Part shown: positions 31,790-42,690 of the stretch, piece by piece | How positions within the stretch are numbered: position 1 is the first letter of the stretch | Layout of the letters: every line of letters starts with the position of its first letter | Source: Leptasterias polaris | Taxonomy: Eukaryota > Echinodermata > Asteroidea > Forcipulatida > Asteriidae | Direction of reading: 5' to 3' | Length of the DNA: 64,000 bases | Assembly: GCA_037783415.1 (NCBI GenBank) | Contig: JAZGTN010000025.1 | Coordinates: forward strand, 124,001 to 188,000 | Position numbers and translations under genes: made by a program | Notes under the pieces: model-generated | Seen by the model: only the letters and a program-made list of their open reading frames with translations | Databases searched by the model: none | What the model was told of the DNA's origin: nothing

Positions 31790-32259
31790 GCCCTTTTCAC
31801 ACTACTCTATTCCCTGTGGGCAACCCCGTGGAATAATGGTCAGCCTTTTCACACTATGATCGGCAAGTGGGCATACCCCGGGGAATAGCCACCCCTGCTC
31901 CGGAGTAGGGGTAAGCGGTAAAACCCCGGGGTATTCTTGAAACTTGCAACAGGAACCCTGTGGAATAGGGACCTAGGCGGGGATATCTAGTGTGAAAGTG
32001 CGCCGGGGTATAACCGTAGGGTAAAAATAACCCCGGGGCCTCTCCAGGGGTCGATTTCACCAAACTCTTCCTAACTTAGGACTAGTCCTAGGCAATGCTA
32101 AGAGATAGGACTGGTCTTAAGTTACTCATCCTAACTTAGGACTAGTCCTATCTCTTAGCATTGCCTAGGACTAATCCTACATTGTAAGTTAGGAAGAGTT
32201 TGGTGAAATCGACCCCTGGGCTGTATTCCACAGGGGTAAATATGAAGTGTGAAAAGAGC
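31790..32259. mobile_element. MITE with GCCCTTTTCACACT ends, host of a second MITE
   Basis: Terminal inverted repeats GCCCTTTTCACACT and AGTGTGAAAAGAGC. The interior is rich in CCCCGGGG palindromes (GAATAACCCCGGGG-like words). A second copy of the terminus, GCCTTTTCACACTAT, lies at 31,844. The palindromic MITE at 32,044-32,219 sits inside it. Confidence 0.75.
32044..32219. mobile_element. Palindromic MITE, source family of the 21.7 kb satellite
   Basis: Ends CCAGGGGTCGATTTCACCAA and its complement. Arms of ~65 bp with internal GGACTAGTCC palindromes. The left arm (CACCAAACTCTTCC, CTAACTTAGGACTAGTCC, TAGGCAATGCTAAGAG) is the unit amplified at 21,695-22,345. Similar elements are, from memory, common in marine invertebrate genomes. 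Confidence 0.85.
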
Positions 32260-32597
32260 TCTACTTTGTTACTCATTTGGTGTGATGGTTCAAATTTGCT
32301 TCTACCATTGTCTAACTAGGTGTAAATAAACTAGGGTGATATGAGACAACAAATGGATTTAGAAACTGCTTTTTTGGGTCATTCCGTGTCAAATCACCTA
32401 AAATTCTGAAAAGTTAGGCAGGCTCCATCTCAGATTTTGCTAATTTTTGTTTCAAACATTCCCCTATGGGTGCCATGAACACTCACCAAATTTTAGAATC
32501 CTACTCCTTGACATTTTTCTGAGATATGACCACCTAAAATTTAAGCCCCGCCCCTTCAAATTTACTATTTGTGTTTTGGGCATTTTTAAAGGCCTAT

Positions 32598-32850
32598 TCT
32601 ACAAATTGAGATAAGATATGTAACTGCAAATTAATATACAGGGTACCTAGTACCCCATCAACTAGAATCTACTGTCAAAAGTAGCATAGGACATTTTTAT
32701 ATCAAGGCAGTAGGTCTTTAAAAACAGACATTTTAGCCCGCGGAATGATTTTTCGTCATTTTTGAGACCCCCTAGTGCCTAAGTGAAATGTCCGATTGCT
32801 TTTGTATTACATTTGGTTATAAACTAGGTGTGTATGTGTGACCTGATATA
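32598..32850 (+). repeat. Left 250-bp inverted arm
   Basis: Inverted partner of 41,524-41,772. The 3' end of the nuclease-like frame reads into it: after GKGKVTPYKLMI the frame enters the arm and stops 11 codons later. Confidence 0.85.
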
Positions 32851-35800
32851 TTAATCATTAGCTTGTAAGGTGTGACTTTCCCTTTCCCTCTGAAGGCGCT
32901 AACTGAGTCGCAACCAGTAAACGGGTGAAATCCCACAAGCGCAGATGCTACATCATCTCCCAGCTGGCTCTGTAGAGATATCATGTCAAGAGTTCGTATC
33001 TTATCTTTGAGACCGGTGTGAAATAGTAGAGGCACAGTAAACTTATGGGCACAACCTAAACTGATTATGAAGACATCAGTATCCTGGCATTTGATGACAA
33101 TTGCTGGTGGATTTGTTCTATGTGCTGTGTCAGTTTCTTGTAGCCTTTTCTGTGCATAATCGGCATGCAATAGGATTCTGGTGTCTGCTTCCTCATGAGT
33201 GCAAGTAGCTCTTGAACTACTTCTGAGACTACCATGCCATTATCAATCCCGAGGGCATGACACAGCTCTCCATGTGCGATGTACACCTTCACATTTCTGT
33301 AAGATTCAGGAGGGCACTGTTGCCAAACATGTAAAAGATACTCCACGAATGCTTCCTTGTTCTCACTGGCACTGAGGAACTTCTTCCATTGGATTGGTCG
33401 CTTCTGGTTGGTGTTGTCCATCTGAATTCATATAATCTGAACTCCTGTAGCAGCACGCCGCTTTCTTTCTGCATTCTTGATGCTCATTCTTGGGTAAGTG
33501 TCAGTGACAAAATGAACCTCTTTGGAATTCTGGCGTACTGCTAGCTTTACCACTTTATCAAGCAAATCTTTTGCTAACAGGTGAAAGGTAGCTGGTGCCG
33601 ATGAACGCAATGCCTGTAGCATAGCCATACCATCTATGATCCAAACTCTTTCTTGTGGAATGCTGTCTAGAATCACAGTTGGCTCAGCAGATTTCTGCAG
33701 ATGGTGCATGATTGAAACCTTGTTTGTCTTTACTAAAGTTCCTAGTTCTGTTGCTATAGGTAACGGCAGCGGACCAAGGCAGTAGGTCATTATGTGACGA
33801 ACATCAACTTTACGCACCTTGGCAATGAAAACCAGTCTTGCAAAAAGGTTTCTGTCAGCTTTCAAGGTGATAGTTTCCCCTTCACTCTAGTTGTGGTTGT
33901 CTTTTTTGCCGTCTCAAACGTAGCAAGCTTCATGCGCTTTATTGGATCAAAGAAAGAGTCGTTTTCCACCTGTAGATGATCTTTGCAAAACGAAGTAAAG
34001 CTCTTTGTACCTTTATCATAAGCTTCTAGTAGGTCTTGTTGTATCTTGTCGGATGCTACAACCCCTGAAGACAGATGAATTAATTCATTACCTTCAACTT
34101 CAAATGGATTGACCATACTTCTTATTGTGTTGACGACAGCTTCAACATCTTGTTCGTCCCGTCTGACACGAGTTTGATCAAGGTCTTTCCTGGATCTTGC
34201 TTGGTTTGCCTTCCCAGCCATTTCCTTACACTTATTGGTGATAGCTGAACACTCATGTTGTGTAAGTAGCCATCGAAGGACAGCCCCATGGTTAGTACTG
34301 AAACCAATCAATCCTCCCTTTGTTTTAGCATCCCTGTTGCATGTCTGCTCAATGCACATATCGCACTCTATTTGAGCGAAACTATATTCCTCTTGACGTT
34401 GAACAGCAAACTCTCCATCAGCTAGTTCCACTAGGCCAAGAAGTGAGTTTCAGGCAAATCGCACATTTCAAGGTAATAAGCTGATAGATACCGTGAATAG
34501 TTGGGCCTATGTAGGCAAACATCCAGGGGAGGATCTTCCTCACAATGCACAAGTGGAGTTTCCAGTTCCCTGTTCTTGTAGCTCTAGTAAGAAGCATCAC
34601 ATTCTCAACACAGTCAATGTAGTCAGACCAAAATGCAAATGTTGGACACTCCAAGCTCTTCTTCTTAATGAAAGCCTGAAACGATGACGCTAGGTCCTTG
34701 AAAGAGTCGCTGTATATGGCATCAGATATCTCCTTCTTCTTGTATCTTGAATGCAGCATGTTCATGACATCAGTTGCTTTCGCCTGTTCTTCTTCACTAA
34801 CACTGTCGAAGTAATGCACTCTCATGCTTCGATTGTAGTGATGGCCATTTGTTACGCCTACAAGTGATCCTTCTGCAATGACACCAGCTTCAATAAGAAT
34901 ATCCGAGAGCCCTGCATCTTTGAACCGCTTGCCTATGCAAGCAAGATACGTCATCTTTGTATGGAACATTCCTAGACGAATGACTATCCTCTTCTTGAAT
35001 ACATCATTGCACCAACGTATTTGTTGGGCCTTTGCATAAATTGCCTGGTCAAAGACGAGTACCACTACATACTGTTCAAGATTATCTGCATACTGGAGAG
35101 ACCTGATCAGAATAGTCTGGACGGTGTCCATCTCAGTTGGGCTGGCATTTAGAACTGGGAGATATCCGACTACAGACTTGACTGGAAACGATGTACAGTA
35201 ATTAGGAATGTATTAAACCCTGTCCATCCAGGAATGCCATCAAATTTGAACTTCAACATGTTGTATGCCATGTCTTGACTGCTGGCGTGGTCTTTAGCAG
35301 GTTCCTGATGGTTCTTTTCAACATCTACTTTGGTACCAAGGCAGGGAGCCTCCCTTTTCTTCCCATATCCCATGAATGGAAAGATTTCAGTGGGAGGAGC
35401 TTGAACTGTTCTTTGCCGGGTCCTTTTCAAAGATGGTGTGGAAGAAATCTCTACAGGTAATTCAAATGGTCTTTGTATCATTATACCATTAGTACTGTGC
35501 GTTGTCCCCTTGCCAGACAGGGTTTCTTCACTGAAATCTATATTATCCCACACTATAGTGGTGAATTTCCCCCTCTGTATATCAGGTGGCAAGTTCATAT
35601 CCCCCATGCTGATTTGGCGCTGTGCTAGAGCTGTATTGTACTCCATTAAGGTTGTCTGTGAAATGCAATGCCCGAGCCCATTCATAATCCCTATTACGCT
35701 GGCAGAACCTGTCAGGTGGCGGATCGTGGTTGCTACTGCATAATGCTTTGGCATGGGTTGTTTTGAGGCCAAGAAAATTATATCTTGCGAAATTGATAGC

Positions 35801-36252
35801 AGCCTTCTTTGTTTGTCGTGTGGAACTTCCACAAAGTCTGCATCATCCGGCTCACTGGACACACCTGTCATCCAAGCAAGGAAGTTGAACTGTTGTAAAG
35901 GAACCTCTGCCTTTACTTTCTCTTCTTTTAGGTCGTCAGAAGTAGGTGGATATGGTGGTGGTGAAGATGGCTTAATGGAGACAGCAGCCTTTATGCTAAG
36001 TGCAGCTCTATACAGCATGCGTAAGTGGTCATTTGTGGGTGGTACATGTACTGTACTTTGGATTCTGAAACAGTTGGTACATGTATAGTCTCCTCTTCCA
36101 CATCTGTGCTGTCATCTGTTGAACTCCCTGCTGTATCGTCCTCGGCCAAATCTTCAGCTGACTCTCACTAAACACAATGTCACTCATGTTTTTACTTTTG
36201 GCTTTGACGAAGACTAGCTGCTGGAAAGCTTTTCTGTAGTCGCGTCTTCAGA
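32817..36252 (-). pseudogene. Decayed ~1,100-codon gene with FEN/PIN-nuclease-like C-terminus
   Basis: Minus strand, from ATG 36,252 (MASEDATTEK, acidic Ser/Asp/Glu-rich N-terminus) to TAA at 32,817. Frames in order: 36,018-35,170 (with IVWDNIDFSEETLSGKGTTH), 35,131-34,418 (VVVLVFDQAIYAKAQQI, then IRLGMFHTKMTYLACIGKRF and a FWSDYIDCVENVMLL helix-like stretch), 34,431-33,862 (IEQTCNRDAKTKGGLIGF), 33,865-33,428 (VWIIDGMAMLQAL, HFVTDTYPRMS), 33,421-33,065, and 33,170-32,817. The last part reads HEEADTR near 33,198, CQDTDVF near 33,090 and TGCDSVSAFRGKGK near 32,915. These acidic boxes plus the Gly-x-Gly-Lys loop resemble the acidic active site and helix-3-turn-helix of XPG/FEN-type 5' nucleases. 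Damage: a stop in the N-terminus, frameshifts near 36,020, 35,190, 34,435, 33,865 and 33,205, and TGA at 33,428-33,430 (probably CGA decayed). I recall similar unnamed multicopy proteins in cnidarians and echinoderms. Function unknown. Confidence 0.6.
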
Positions 36253-36534
36253 TGCCATGTTCGATATGATGCATCGATGCCGCTGATTTCTTTAATGGCG
36301 CGGATAAATATGAACAGGTTTCGCTGTCACTTCCGTTGCGACGGGCGGCGCCATGTTGTTTTGTCAGCTACCGAACGGAGCTTAGTACGAGCTGCGTGAT
36401 TGGCCAATTACCGCACCTGACGTATCGGGAGCGCTCATTCGCTGAATTTATCACGTGAACAACCTTGTTCGCGAATGTTAAACCTGATTTTTTTTATCGA
36501 AATTCTTTCTTTAATTGTATTTTAATGTGCACGT
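36253..36534. promoter_or_regulatory. Upstream region of the decayed gene
   Basis: GC-richer than its surroundings, with GATTGGCCAATTACC near 36,398 (a CCAAT/ATTGG palindrome), GGCGGCGCCATG and ACGTGA words. It plausibly held the promoter of the minus-strand gene. Inference only. Confidence 0.3.
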
Positions 36535-38105
36535 ATATGGCATATTCTTCAAAATATGGACCATTTTACAACCTCAAATGTCATTTTTCAAAAAAATCTT
36601 TTTGACCTTGTAAGATATTTTAAATAATTGTATACATATTTAAGTTTACCAAAATGTTCATGTAAGGATAGTTCAGTTAGTTTTCATCTTGCAGTGGTCA
36701 TTTAAAAAAGTAGAGTCTCCAGCAGTGAAACATGTGGTTATTTATATTTAGTTCAAAGATAGCACAAGTAAAGCACAAGGAACATTCATTCTTTTCTATG
36801 GTGAGGCCAACTGATGTAGTTTCAAATAAAAATTTAAAAAACTCAACAAAACATCACACACAGAAAATATAAGCCTGACAAAAGAGAGCATAACATTGAC
36901 GGAAAAACAAAGCAATATTGTCTGTCATTAATTTATTTCTGGCACAACCCTACTGTAATTTCTCTGAAATATTTGCAGCCTCTCATACCTAAAATCTAAA
37001 AAAATAAAAAACTTTGTCAAACTTCCAAACATTTTTTTTTAGGCTGTCAACACGAAGTTTCGAACGGCATTTTTGACAGAAAAAAAGAAGGTTCGAGAAA
37101 AAAAATGACGGAATTTGCATGACGTTCGAGAAAATTGACGGAATTTATTGCAAATGATGTTCGAGACTTTATTACCTTCGCGCAATCCACATCAAGCGTA
37201 CTTGAACATAAGTTGATTTAGTTTCCAAAAACTAGCGTTCGGAAGGAAGTATTTCCGTTGTTAATCATCTTAGATACATTTTGGTTTTTCATCTGGAGCT
37301 GTCCGATGGATTCTCGAACGTCAGTAAGTATGAGCGTGATTTACTTGACGGATTTATTTTGCACACATATTAACAGAAAACAAAACATGTGTGAGTCGAA
37401 CTTACCCCCTCTGTTGACTTAACTGGCCTAACTGCAATTGAGGACAATAGAGGGGGTAAGTCAAGTCAAGGGTTAATTTACAGGCTGATCGGTAAGTTCT
37501 CGAACGTCACGTAAACAAATTGACGGACGCTGAAAAAATGTCGGCGCTGGAAATTTGAAAAAGGGATTACTCTTATTGTTGACCAGGTATCGTAGTAGTG
37601 TTCTCATCATATTTGTTTCGAATTTATTGAATGTTTGAAACTTTGGTTAATTGACATGTTTTTTATTGTTGAAATTTGTGACGGAAAAAAATGACGTTTG
37701 GGAATTCGCGATTTTTATATACATGTATATATTTTTTTCAATCAATTGTCAGATTTTTTTTTTCTCTTGCTGTCAAAGTATTTGGCATCAGCCCCCACAA
37801 CCTGAGCATGCAAAAGAAAATATGTACCTCAGCAAATATAAAAATTTGATCATTTAAATACCTCTACATCTACTGTATAGTGGAAGTCCATCAAAAATGC
37901 TGACGTTCGAGACTCCAAACCTTTTACCTCTATTTAGTTGAAAGACATCGGTTGTCAATATTGTGTATGATAACATGTCAGGTACCTCGTAGTTAATTAC
38001 ACTATATAAAAATAAAAATTAGCTTTCACTTATGAAAATATAAGGGTCCAATTTTCAGGCTTGCAAATGGTCCATATTTCAAAGAATATGCCATATTTAT
38101 TGGGC
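36535..38105. repeat. Inverted pair (TGGCATATTCTT.. / ..AATATGCCA) and spacer
   Basis: TGGCATATTCTTCAAAATAT at 36,538 and its near complement at 38,060-38,098 are an inverted pair ~1.5 kb apart. Between them GACGGAATTT and GTTCGAGA words recur from 37,057 to 37,560, and TTACCCCCTCT..AGAGGGGGTAA at 37,404-37,460 forms a hairpin. No gene recognised. Confidence 0.5.
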
Positions 38106-38213
38106 ACATTATTATATCGAATGGAATGAATATTTTGCTGATTTTCATGAATAAACAAAGTAGTCCCCATTTCTGTTGCACGAAAAAACGGCTTTTAGCC
38201 CTATGCCCCATGG

Positions 38214-38252
38214 CCTATAGTTTGTACTCCATGGAAGCGTAGTGCCGTCACT
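38214..38252 (+). repeat. Inverted repeat partner of 41,172-41,212
   Basis: TATAGTTTGTACTCCATGGA and GCGTAGTGCCGTCAC pair with GTGGCGGCACTACAC..GTACAAACTATGCC near 41,172-41,212. They may be ends of a ~3 kb element nested within the 9.2 kb unit, whose content includes the CR1/L2 fragment. Confidence 0.6.
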
Positions 38253-38279
38253 TGAATGAAAAAACTCCGCCTTTTTTGT

Positions 38280-39010
38280 GTACGTGTACAATAACTACAT
38301 GTTAATGTACATGTACATGTATGTACATATGACATGTGTACATGTGTACCTTATAACTTTGGATACATGTACACAATAACTATCATGTATGACACGGTAC
38401 TCCGGACTTATCGTGTACGTAGAGGATACTTATCCTGTTCGTACATGATAATTATTATTCCCCATAAACAATAATTATCATTTACATACACGATCATTAT
38501 TATTCCCCATAAACAATAATTATCATTTACATACACGATCATTATCATGTATAGTGTACATACACGATAATGACGATGCACGTTCACGATCAACTTCAGA
38601 CGCATCATGTATTAAGTACACAATATTGTGCAGCATCTCCATGCAAAAAAGTACTCTCAAACAACCCCGAGATAGTGGCTTATGAATACAGAGATTACTA
38701 ATAATTTACAATGGCAACTGAAAAAGGCTTTGTTTGGATTTTATTAGGATGTTATAATTAAAAGTTTGTACCAAACTTGTTTGAGAATATTATTTCACAT
38801 GGAGTTGCTTCACAAAATCTTGTAATACAGAATAAGTCTTAAGGGGGTTGTGTTCATAAATCATAATTATTGTGTACGTACACATACATACATGATCTAT
38901 TGTGTACGTATGTACATAGTGTGTATGAACATGTATGTACATGTACATGTATGTACAGTACATAGTACGTATGTACATGGTAATTATCATGTACAAACAT
39001 CATAATTGTC
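38280..39010. repeat. TACATGTA-rich, low-complexity block
   Basis: Dense TGTACATGTACATGTA and GTGTACGTACA words. At 38,454-38,543 a 45-bp unit (ATTATTCCCCATAAACAATA..) is present twice exactly. Repeated YVNDNYCLWGI on the minus strand is only a translation of this duplication. Confidence 0.8.
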
Positions 39011-39127
39011 GTCTACGGACATGATAAGTCCGTAATTATTTTGTATGTTGATGAGTAATTGTGTACTATGTGATAGTTATAATGTATGTTTATTGACGTA
39101 CATGAAGATAGTTATTGTGTACCTACA

Positions 39128-40435
39128 CAATAATAATAATACACAACATTTATTAGGCGCTTAATACGGATGTTTCTAAGCGCACCATGGTCTGTCTACA
39201 AAATAAATACCAACCAAAACTTATAGTGAATACAAAAAATAAATAAATCAGAACATTTATCAATAAATCATACATGTATAGTAATAATAAACAGGCATAA
39301 GAACAAACAAACAAGGAATAAGATGGTGTGCACCTCCTTTGACCGACTCACAACTGAGCCCGTGAAGAATATCATTCATGAATTAAAAAGGTGCGTTTTC
39401 AGCAAGGTCTTAAACTGATCAAGGGATTGAGCATGATGAATATGCGCTGGTAATTTGTTCCAAAGGATAAGGGCAATTACAGAAAAAGCTCGGTCACCAT
39501 ATCTTGTCACAGTACGAGGTCCAAGGGTTAACTGCAAGGTTGATGATGATCGAAGAGGTCTTATAGAACTAGAACAACGTAAGGAAATCAAATCTGACAT
39601 ATGTAGGGGCTTGACCATGGAGAATTTTGTATGACAAAAGAAGAACTTTAAATGGTATACGATGGTGTATGGGGAGCCAATGAAGAGAACGCAATATTGG
39701 GGTTATGTGCTCACATTTTCTTGAGAGAGTTACAAGCCTTGCAGCAGTATTCTGAATTCTTTGGAGTGGAAGTAGGTATGAATGAGGAAGGCCAGAAAAA
39801 ATTGAATTACAATAATCAAGGTGGGAGAAAACAAATGCATGGGTTAATTTTGCAGTTGTGTGTCGGTCAAGTAGTTCCCTAATTTTCCCAATTTTAAAGA
39901 TTCCAAAAGATGCAGATTTACATATGTTTTTAATATGCTGCTGAAATGTGAGGTTTTTGTCAATTGTAACACCAAGGTCTCGTACGTATTCACTAACCTT
40001 CAGTAAACCATCTCTAGTGACCAAGTCAGGGAAAGAATCAGTGTTTCTGAATTTGGAAGTAATGTGAATCATTTCAGATTTTTTTTCATTAAGACAGAGT
40101 CTATTGTTAAAGGACCAGAACCTAATGTCTTCAAGGCAACTGCTTAGTTTCCGAGCTGCATCATCCTTCCCGTTAGGTTTCAGAGTTATATAAATCTGAG
40201 TGTCGTCGGCGTACATCGCATGCTGAATCCCCTGGTGAGAATCAATGACCTTAGACAGTGGGCTGGTGTAGAGAAGAAAGAGAAGCGGGCCGATTACGGA
40301 ACCTTGAGGAACGCCGCAAATCAGTGGAAATGTTGCAGAAGGCATGTCGTTGATGATCACACGTTGACTGCGATCGTGAAGATATGAACGTATCCAATCA
40401 ATGCATTTGTAATACCTGCTACATGTATGTAGCAT
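39128..40435 (-). pseudogene. CR1/L2-type non-LTR retrotransposon, RT domain to 3' end
   Basis: Minus strand. The frame 40,435-39,569 starts within the RT domain: RSYLHDRSQRV, GVPQGSVIGPLLFLLYTSPL, then the intact catalytic box Y75-A-D-D (counting from 40,435), LDYCNSIFSGLP and RIQNTAARLV. A frameshift near 39,600 moves to the frame 39,618-39,376 with SSSIRPLRSSSTLQL, AFSVIALILWNKLP and LLKTHLFNS-stop. The 3' UTR contains AAGCGCCTAATAAATG and ends in an ATTATTATT tail near 39,128. The N-terminal endonuclease and first RT motifs are missing. The open YADD suggests relatively recent loss. Confidence 0.88.
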
Positions 40436-40503
40436 GTATTACTATGCACTTTGCTAGATTCAGACATTTATGATGCATGATAAGGGAGAGAAGACTTTTT
40501 GAG

Positions 40504-40743
40504 TCACGGTGTAACAAAGACACCAGTCTCTCGGTTACGCGTGAAACTGTCGGCTTTTACTTCTTGGCCTACGTTTGAAGGTTTTCATTGAAAATAGCTG
40601 AATTACAGTATACCAATGATGTTTACATATTACCCTTTGAAATTTAAATTTTCAATGAAAACCTACTAATTTATGGCAAAACAAGTCACAAGTTTCACAC
40701 TGTAACCGGAAACTGAGATTCCGGTGTCTCCGTTACAGTGTGA
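40504..40743. mobile_element. MITE, 240 bp, with imperfect arms
   Basis: Begins TCACGGTGTAACAAAGACAC and ends with its near complement GTGTCTCCGTTACAGTGTGA. GGTTTTCATTGAAAAT pairs internally with ATTTTCAATGAAAACC. Inserted between the CR1/L2 fragment and the right arm of the 9.2 kb unit. Confidence 0.8.
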
Positions 40744-41523
40744 TGGATAGTTTTGGATCGTATATGAAAACAAAAAATCTGATTCGAGAAATTGAAGTTA
40801 TACATTAAACATATGAGCTATCCCCACCACTTAAACATGCAAAGAATATAGAAAGTACATTATCTTTTGAGATATAACACCATGTCACGCTTTAGCCCCC
40901 TCATTTATGGAAAGACCCTAATACAGAAACCAAGTACAAAAATTAAAACATAGAATACTCAACATACAAACCAAATTACTCCTTGTAAGTTGACTAGGCT
41001 GATCCTTGACCAATAAGATTTCACTTAATAGCAACAAATAACAAAATAAGGCAAAATTTTAAGTGAAATTAAAGCAAACAAACAGAGCCTAAATGAGAGA
41101 GACTACCTCTATGGAGGTGCACACCCCAAAAAATAATAAGACATATGTAAGAGCGGCATTTTTTTTCATGTGGCGGCACTACACTTCGGTAGTGTACAAA
41201 CTATGCCTGCAGGAAGTCCAGGCTCTGTTAGCTCTTTTGTAAACAAGTGATTTCACCAAAACTGCATGCACAACAATTCCTTAAATTAGTCAAATTCAAT
41301 AAAAAAAAATTACATGAAGGAGTAGAGAGTCCATTTTTTTAATTTCTCACACAAGTAGACTGGATACAAAGTATTATTGGGAAAAATTGGGAAATCTGTC
41401 AGTAATGTCCCACGTTGTCAAATAACCACTTGAAAAAGGCGTTTTTGGGCATTTTTACAGCCGGACCAACATTCAGACCCCTGCCAAATACCAATCAAAG
41501 GTGTGATTGGTCTATCCTTATAT
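40744..41523. other. Spacer with the right inverted partner
   Basis: Contains the 41,172-41,212 partner of 38,214-38,252. The rest shows no supported feature. Confidence 0.35.
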
Positions 41524-41772
41524 CAGGTCACACATACACACCTAGTTTATAACCAAATGTAATACAAAAGCAATCGGACATTTCACTTAGGCACTAGGGG
41601 GTCTCAAAAATGACGAAAAATCATTCCGCGGGCTAAAATGTCAGTTTTTAAAGACCTACTGCCTTGATATAAAAATGTCCTACAATGTATGCTACTTTTG
41701 ACAGTAGATTCTAGTTGATGGGGTAACAGGTACCCTGTATATTAATTTGCAGTTACATATCTTATCTCAATT
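41524..41772 (-). repeat. Right 250-bp inverted arm
   Basis: Inverted partner of 32,598-32,850. Similarity ends abruptly at ATCTCAATT on the outside. Confidence 0.85.
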
Positions 41773-42092
41773 AAAGTGTCACTAGAGCGGTTTTCGCTGC
41801 GGTTCCCCTTTTAAATAAAACTGAAGAATGATACTTCATTATGACACATTAAAAAAATCTAAAGAATTGGCCTTTTCGGTCATGCCAAAATAACCACTTT
41901 TACAGACCCTATTTTTTGCACTTCCACTCCGAATCGTGAAAATACCCCCCGCGTAGAGTTTCTGCTGAGACCAACTGCATGACGTCACACGGGGGTTAAG
42001 GTCTTGTTTCGTTATATACTTCACTGCACACTGAAGCCTGCTTTCCGAATTTTCTCCGACAAATTCCACCATTGCTAAAAGTGATAAATCTT

Positions 42093-42345
42093 AGGAAGAT
42101 CATAGCATTTCTGCTGAAGTCACTTATGACAGTAGCAACAATAGTGGCAGTAATTCTGCTGGTAGGTTTAGTGATTTCAGTCGTCAGAAGACGAAGTCAA
42201 AGACAATCATGCAGGATGACAACGTAATCCGCGGTGCTGAACCCACCGGCGCCGGCTCGAGTCGTTCACGCGCCCGGGCCCCCGGCCGCGGTGTGCCAAT
42301 GCAGGGAAGACAACGCTGAACAGGCCAACGATCGTATACACCGAC
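42093..42345 (+). other. Coding-like GC-rich patch, possible exon or transposon gene 5' end
   Basis: A frame open from 42,093 to the TGA at 42,317 encodes a Ser/Asn-rich then Arg/Gly/Pro-rich peptide (YDSSNNSGSNSAGRFSDFSR, RSRARAPGRGVPMQGRQR). GC content rises sharply at 42,232-42,300. A donor-like CCG|GTGAGT lies at 42,349. No family was recognised. It may belong to the repeat starting GTGTCACTAGAGCGG at 41,777. Confidence 0.25.
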
Positions 42346-42540
42346 CGGTGAGTTGTTTATCAACGATAAGGGAATCATTATACATTTACACTATAGTCTG
42401 GTCTGAATTTAACCGGTTGAATTTAGTGAAGTTAACATTTTGACTTCACTGCATTGGAAAAACTATTCTAGTTCTAACGTGTGTGAAACCAAATTGCTTC
42501 GATAAAGTACGTGTGTGTGCCGCATGTATACGCATACGTG

Positions 42541-42690
42541 TGTACAAACATACATATGCATATGTACATGAATCGTGTTTATTGTTTGGTGTACAAATAT
42601 ACATATCGATGTACATGAATCGTGTGTTTAGTGTTTGGTGTACAAACATACATATTGATGTACATGAATTTTGTTTAGTGTTTGGCCTAG
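42541..42690 (+). repeat. ~57-bp tandem repeat, about 2.7 copies
   Basis: Unit: GTACATGAATCGTGTTTA, GTGTTTGGTGTACAAACATA, CATATNGAT. The Cys/Tyr-rich frames on both strands come from it. Confidence 0.85.

Larger units (their letters stand above)
32375..41772 (-). mobile_element. 9.2 kb inverted-repeat-bounded unit with a nuclease-like gene
   Basis: Arms 32,598-32,850 and 41,524-41,772 are ~250-bp inverted copies, nearly identical (a few substitutions and indels). They share AATTGAGATAAGATATGTAA, CATTTTAGCCCGCGGAATGA and GTGTATGTGTGACCTGATAT. Between them lie a long decayed minus-strand gene (32,817-36,252), a CR1/L2 retrotransposon fragment (39,128-40,435) and small inverted repeats (36,535/38,060 and 38,214/41,172). 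Upstream of the left arm, GGGTCATTCCGTGTCAAATC at 32,378 looks like a transposon terminus but has no mirror on the right. The right end may therefore be truncated, or the arm pair may have arisen by rearrangement. Confidence 0.6.

Noticed and set aside
35438..36088. Plus-strand ORFs within the nuclease-like gene region
   Set aside because: Antisense shadows of the minus-strand coding frames, which have the coherent motifs.
38408..38608. Membrane-like protein with repeated YVNDNYCLWGI
   Set aside because: Translation of an exact 45-bp DNA duplication in a low-complexity block.
42234..42443. Separate small gene in the GC-rich patch
   Set aside because: It overlaps a longer, more coherent frame (42,093-42,319) in another phase; neither has a recognised family.
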